Below are positions 14,266 through 14,352 of a stretch of DNA of 14,352 nt, one piece after another. Both the position numbers and the translations under genes were made by a program. This DNA is from CAZQYC01 sp043746555 (GTDB lineage: Bacteria > Pseudomonadota > Gammaproteobacteria > Steroidobacterales > Steroidobacteraceae): positions 1 to 14,352 of the forward strand of contig JAYTQU010000142.1 of NCBI GenBank assembly GCA_043746555.1. Direction: 5' to 3'. Below the pieces are notes generated by a model. The model did no database searches and was not told the origin of the DNA. It was given only the letters and a program-made list of their open reading frames with translations. The number at the start of each line of letters is the position of its first letter. The first letter of the stretch is position 1.

Positions 14266-14352
14266 ATGGAACGCGATCAAGCTATCAAACTAATGCAGGA
14301 TCTCCTGCGTCGCATGGTGGAGAAAAAAGGCTCCGACCTTTTTATCACCGCC
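14266..14352 (+). CDS. pilU: PilU, type IV pilus PilT-like ATPase (5' part only)
   Basis: The frame opening at ATG 14266 runs off the window after 29 codons: it begins MERDQAIKLMQDLLRRMVEK and continues KGSDLFITA. The (R)MVEKxGSDLFITA block is the conserved start of PilU, the second retraction ATPase that supports PilT under load. It has no ATPase motifs here because they lie beyond the window. It is 166 bp downstream of pilT, in the usual order. The ribosome site (GGAG, 10 nt away) is poorly spaced and inside a small hairpin. Confidence 0.88.
   Translation, partial: MERDQAIKLMQDLLRRMVEKKGSDLFITA

Overview
This window is a core-genome stretch of a gammaproteobacterium with moderate GC content. 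The evidence is a partial 16S rRNA with gammaproteobacterial-type sequence, an rrn leader with E. coli-like boxB, boxA and boxC elements, close PilT/PilU homologues, and a yggS-proC-yggT-yggU cluster divergent from pilT, which I recall from Pseudomonas and relatives. I see no phage, plasmid, insertion sequence, CRISPR array or defence locus, and no convincing undescribed multi-gene system. The most interesting material is in the spaces between genes.

Layout. (1) 1-680: the 5' part of a 16S rRNA gene on the minus strand, with its leader and two tandem sigma70-type promoters. (2) 945-4519: divergent from rrn, a membrane-anchored M23 (MepM-like) peptidoglycan endopeptidase and oligopeptidase B. 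(3) 4536-4896: a solitary tRNA-Phe(GAA) gene with its own promoter and a downstream intrinsic terminator. (4) 4987-7027: htpG behind a near-perfect heat-shock (sigma32) promoter. (5) 7034-8269 (minus): ornithine aminotransferase, tail-to-tail with htpG only 6 bp apart. (6) 8311-8976: a small alpha/beta hydrolase, divergent from rocD. (7) 8977-9436: a hairpin-rich convergent spacer and an HU-family DNA-binding protein on the minus strand. (8) 9756-12951 (minus): a cluster transcribed as yggS, proC, yggT, yggU and a DUF4426-type lipoprotein. (9) 12972-14352: pilT and the start of pilU, divergent from yggS, with a hairpin element between pilT and pilU.

How the parts relate. Ornithine aminotransferase makes glutamate semialdehyde/pyrroline-5-carboxylate, and ProC reduces that to proline, so the window holds both steps of an ornithine-to-proline route, though not as one operon. 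YggS (PLP homeostasis) sits in the ProC transcription unit, and ornithine aminotransferase is itself PLP-dependent. PilT and PilU are the type IV pilus retraction ATPases and share a promoter region with yggS in which the two -10 elements appear to overlap. HtpG is the heat-shock chaperone, and the HU-like protein is probably nucleoid-associated.

Start sites were moved inward from the longest reading frame for oligopeptidase B, HtpG, the hydrolase, the HU-like protein, the lipoprotein, ProC and PilT. Most of these rest on ribosome-binding sites and family length. The HtpG choice also rests on the promoter position.
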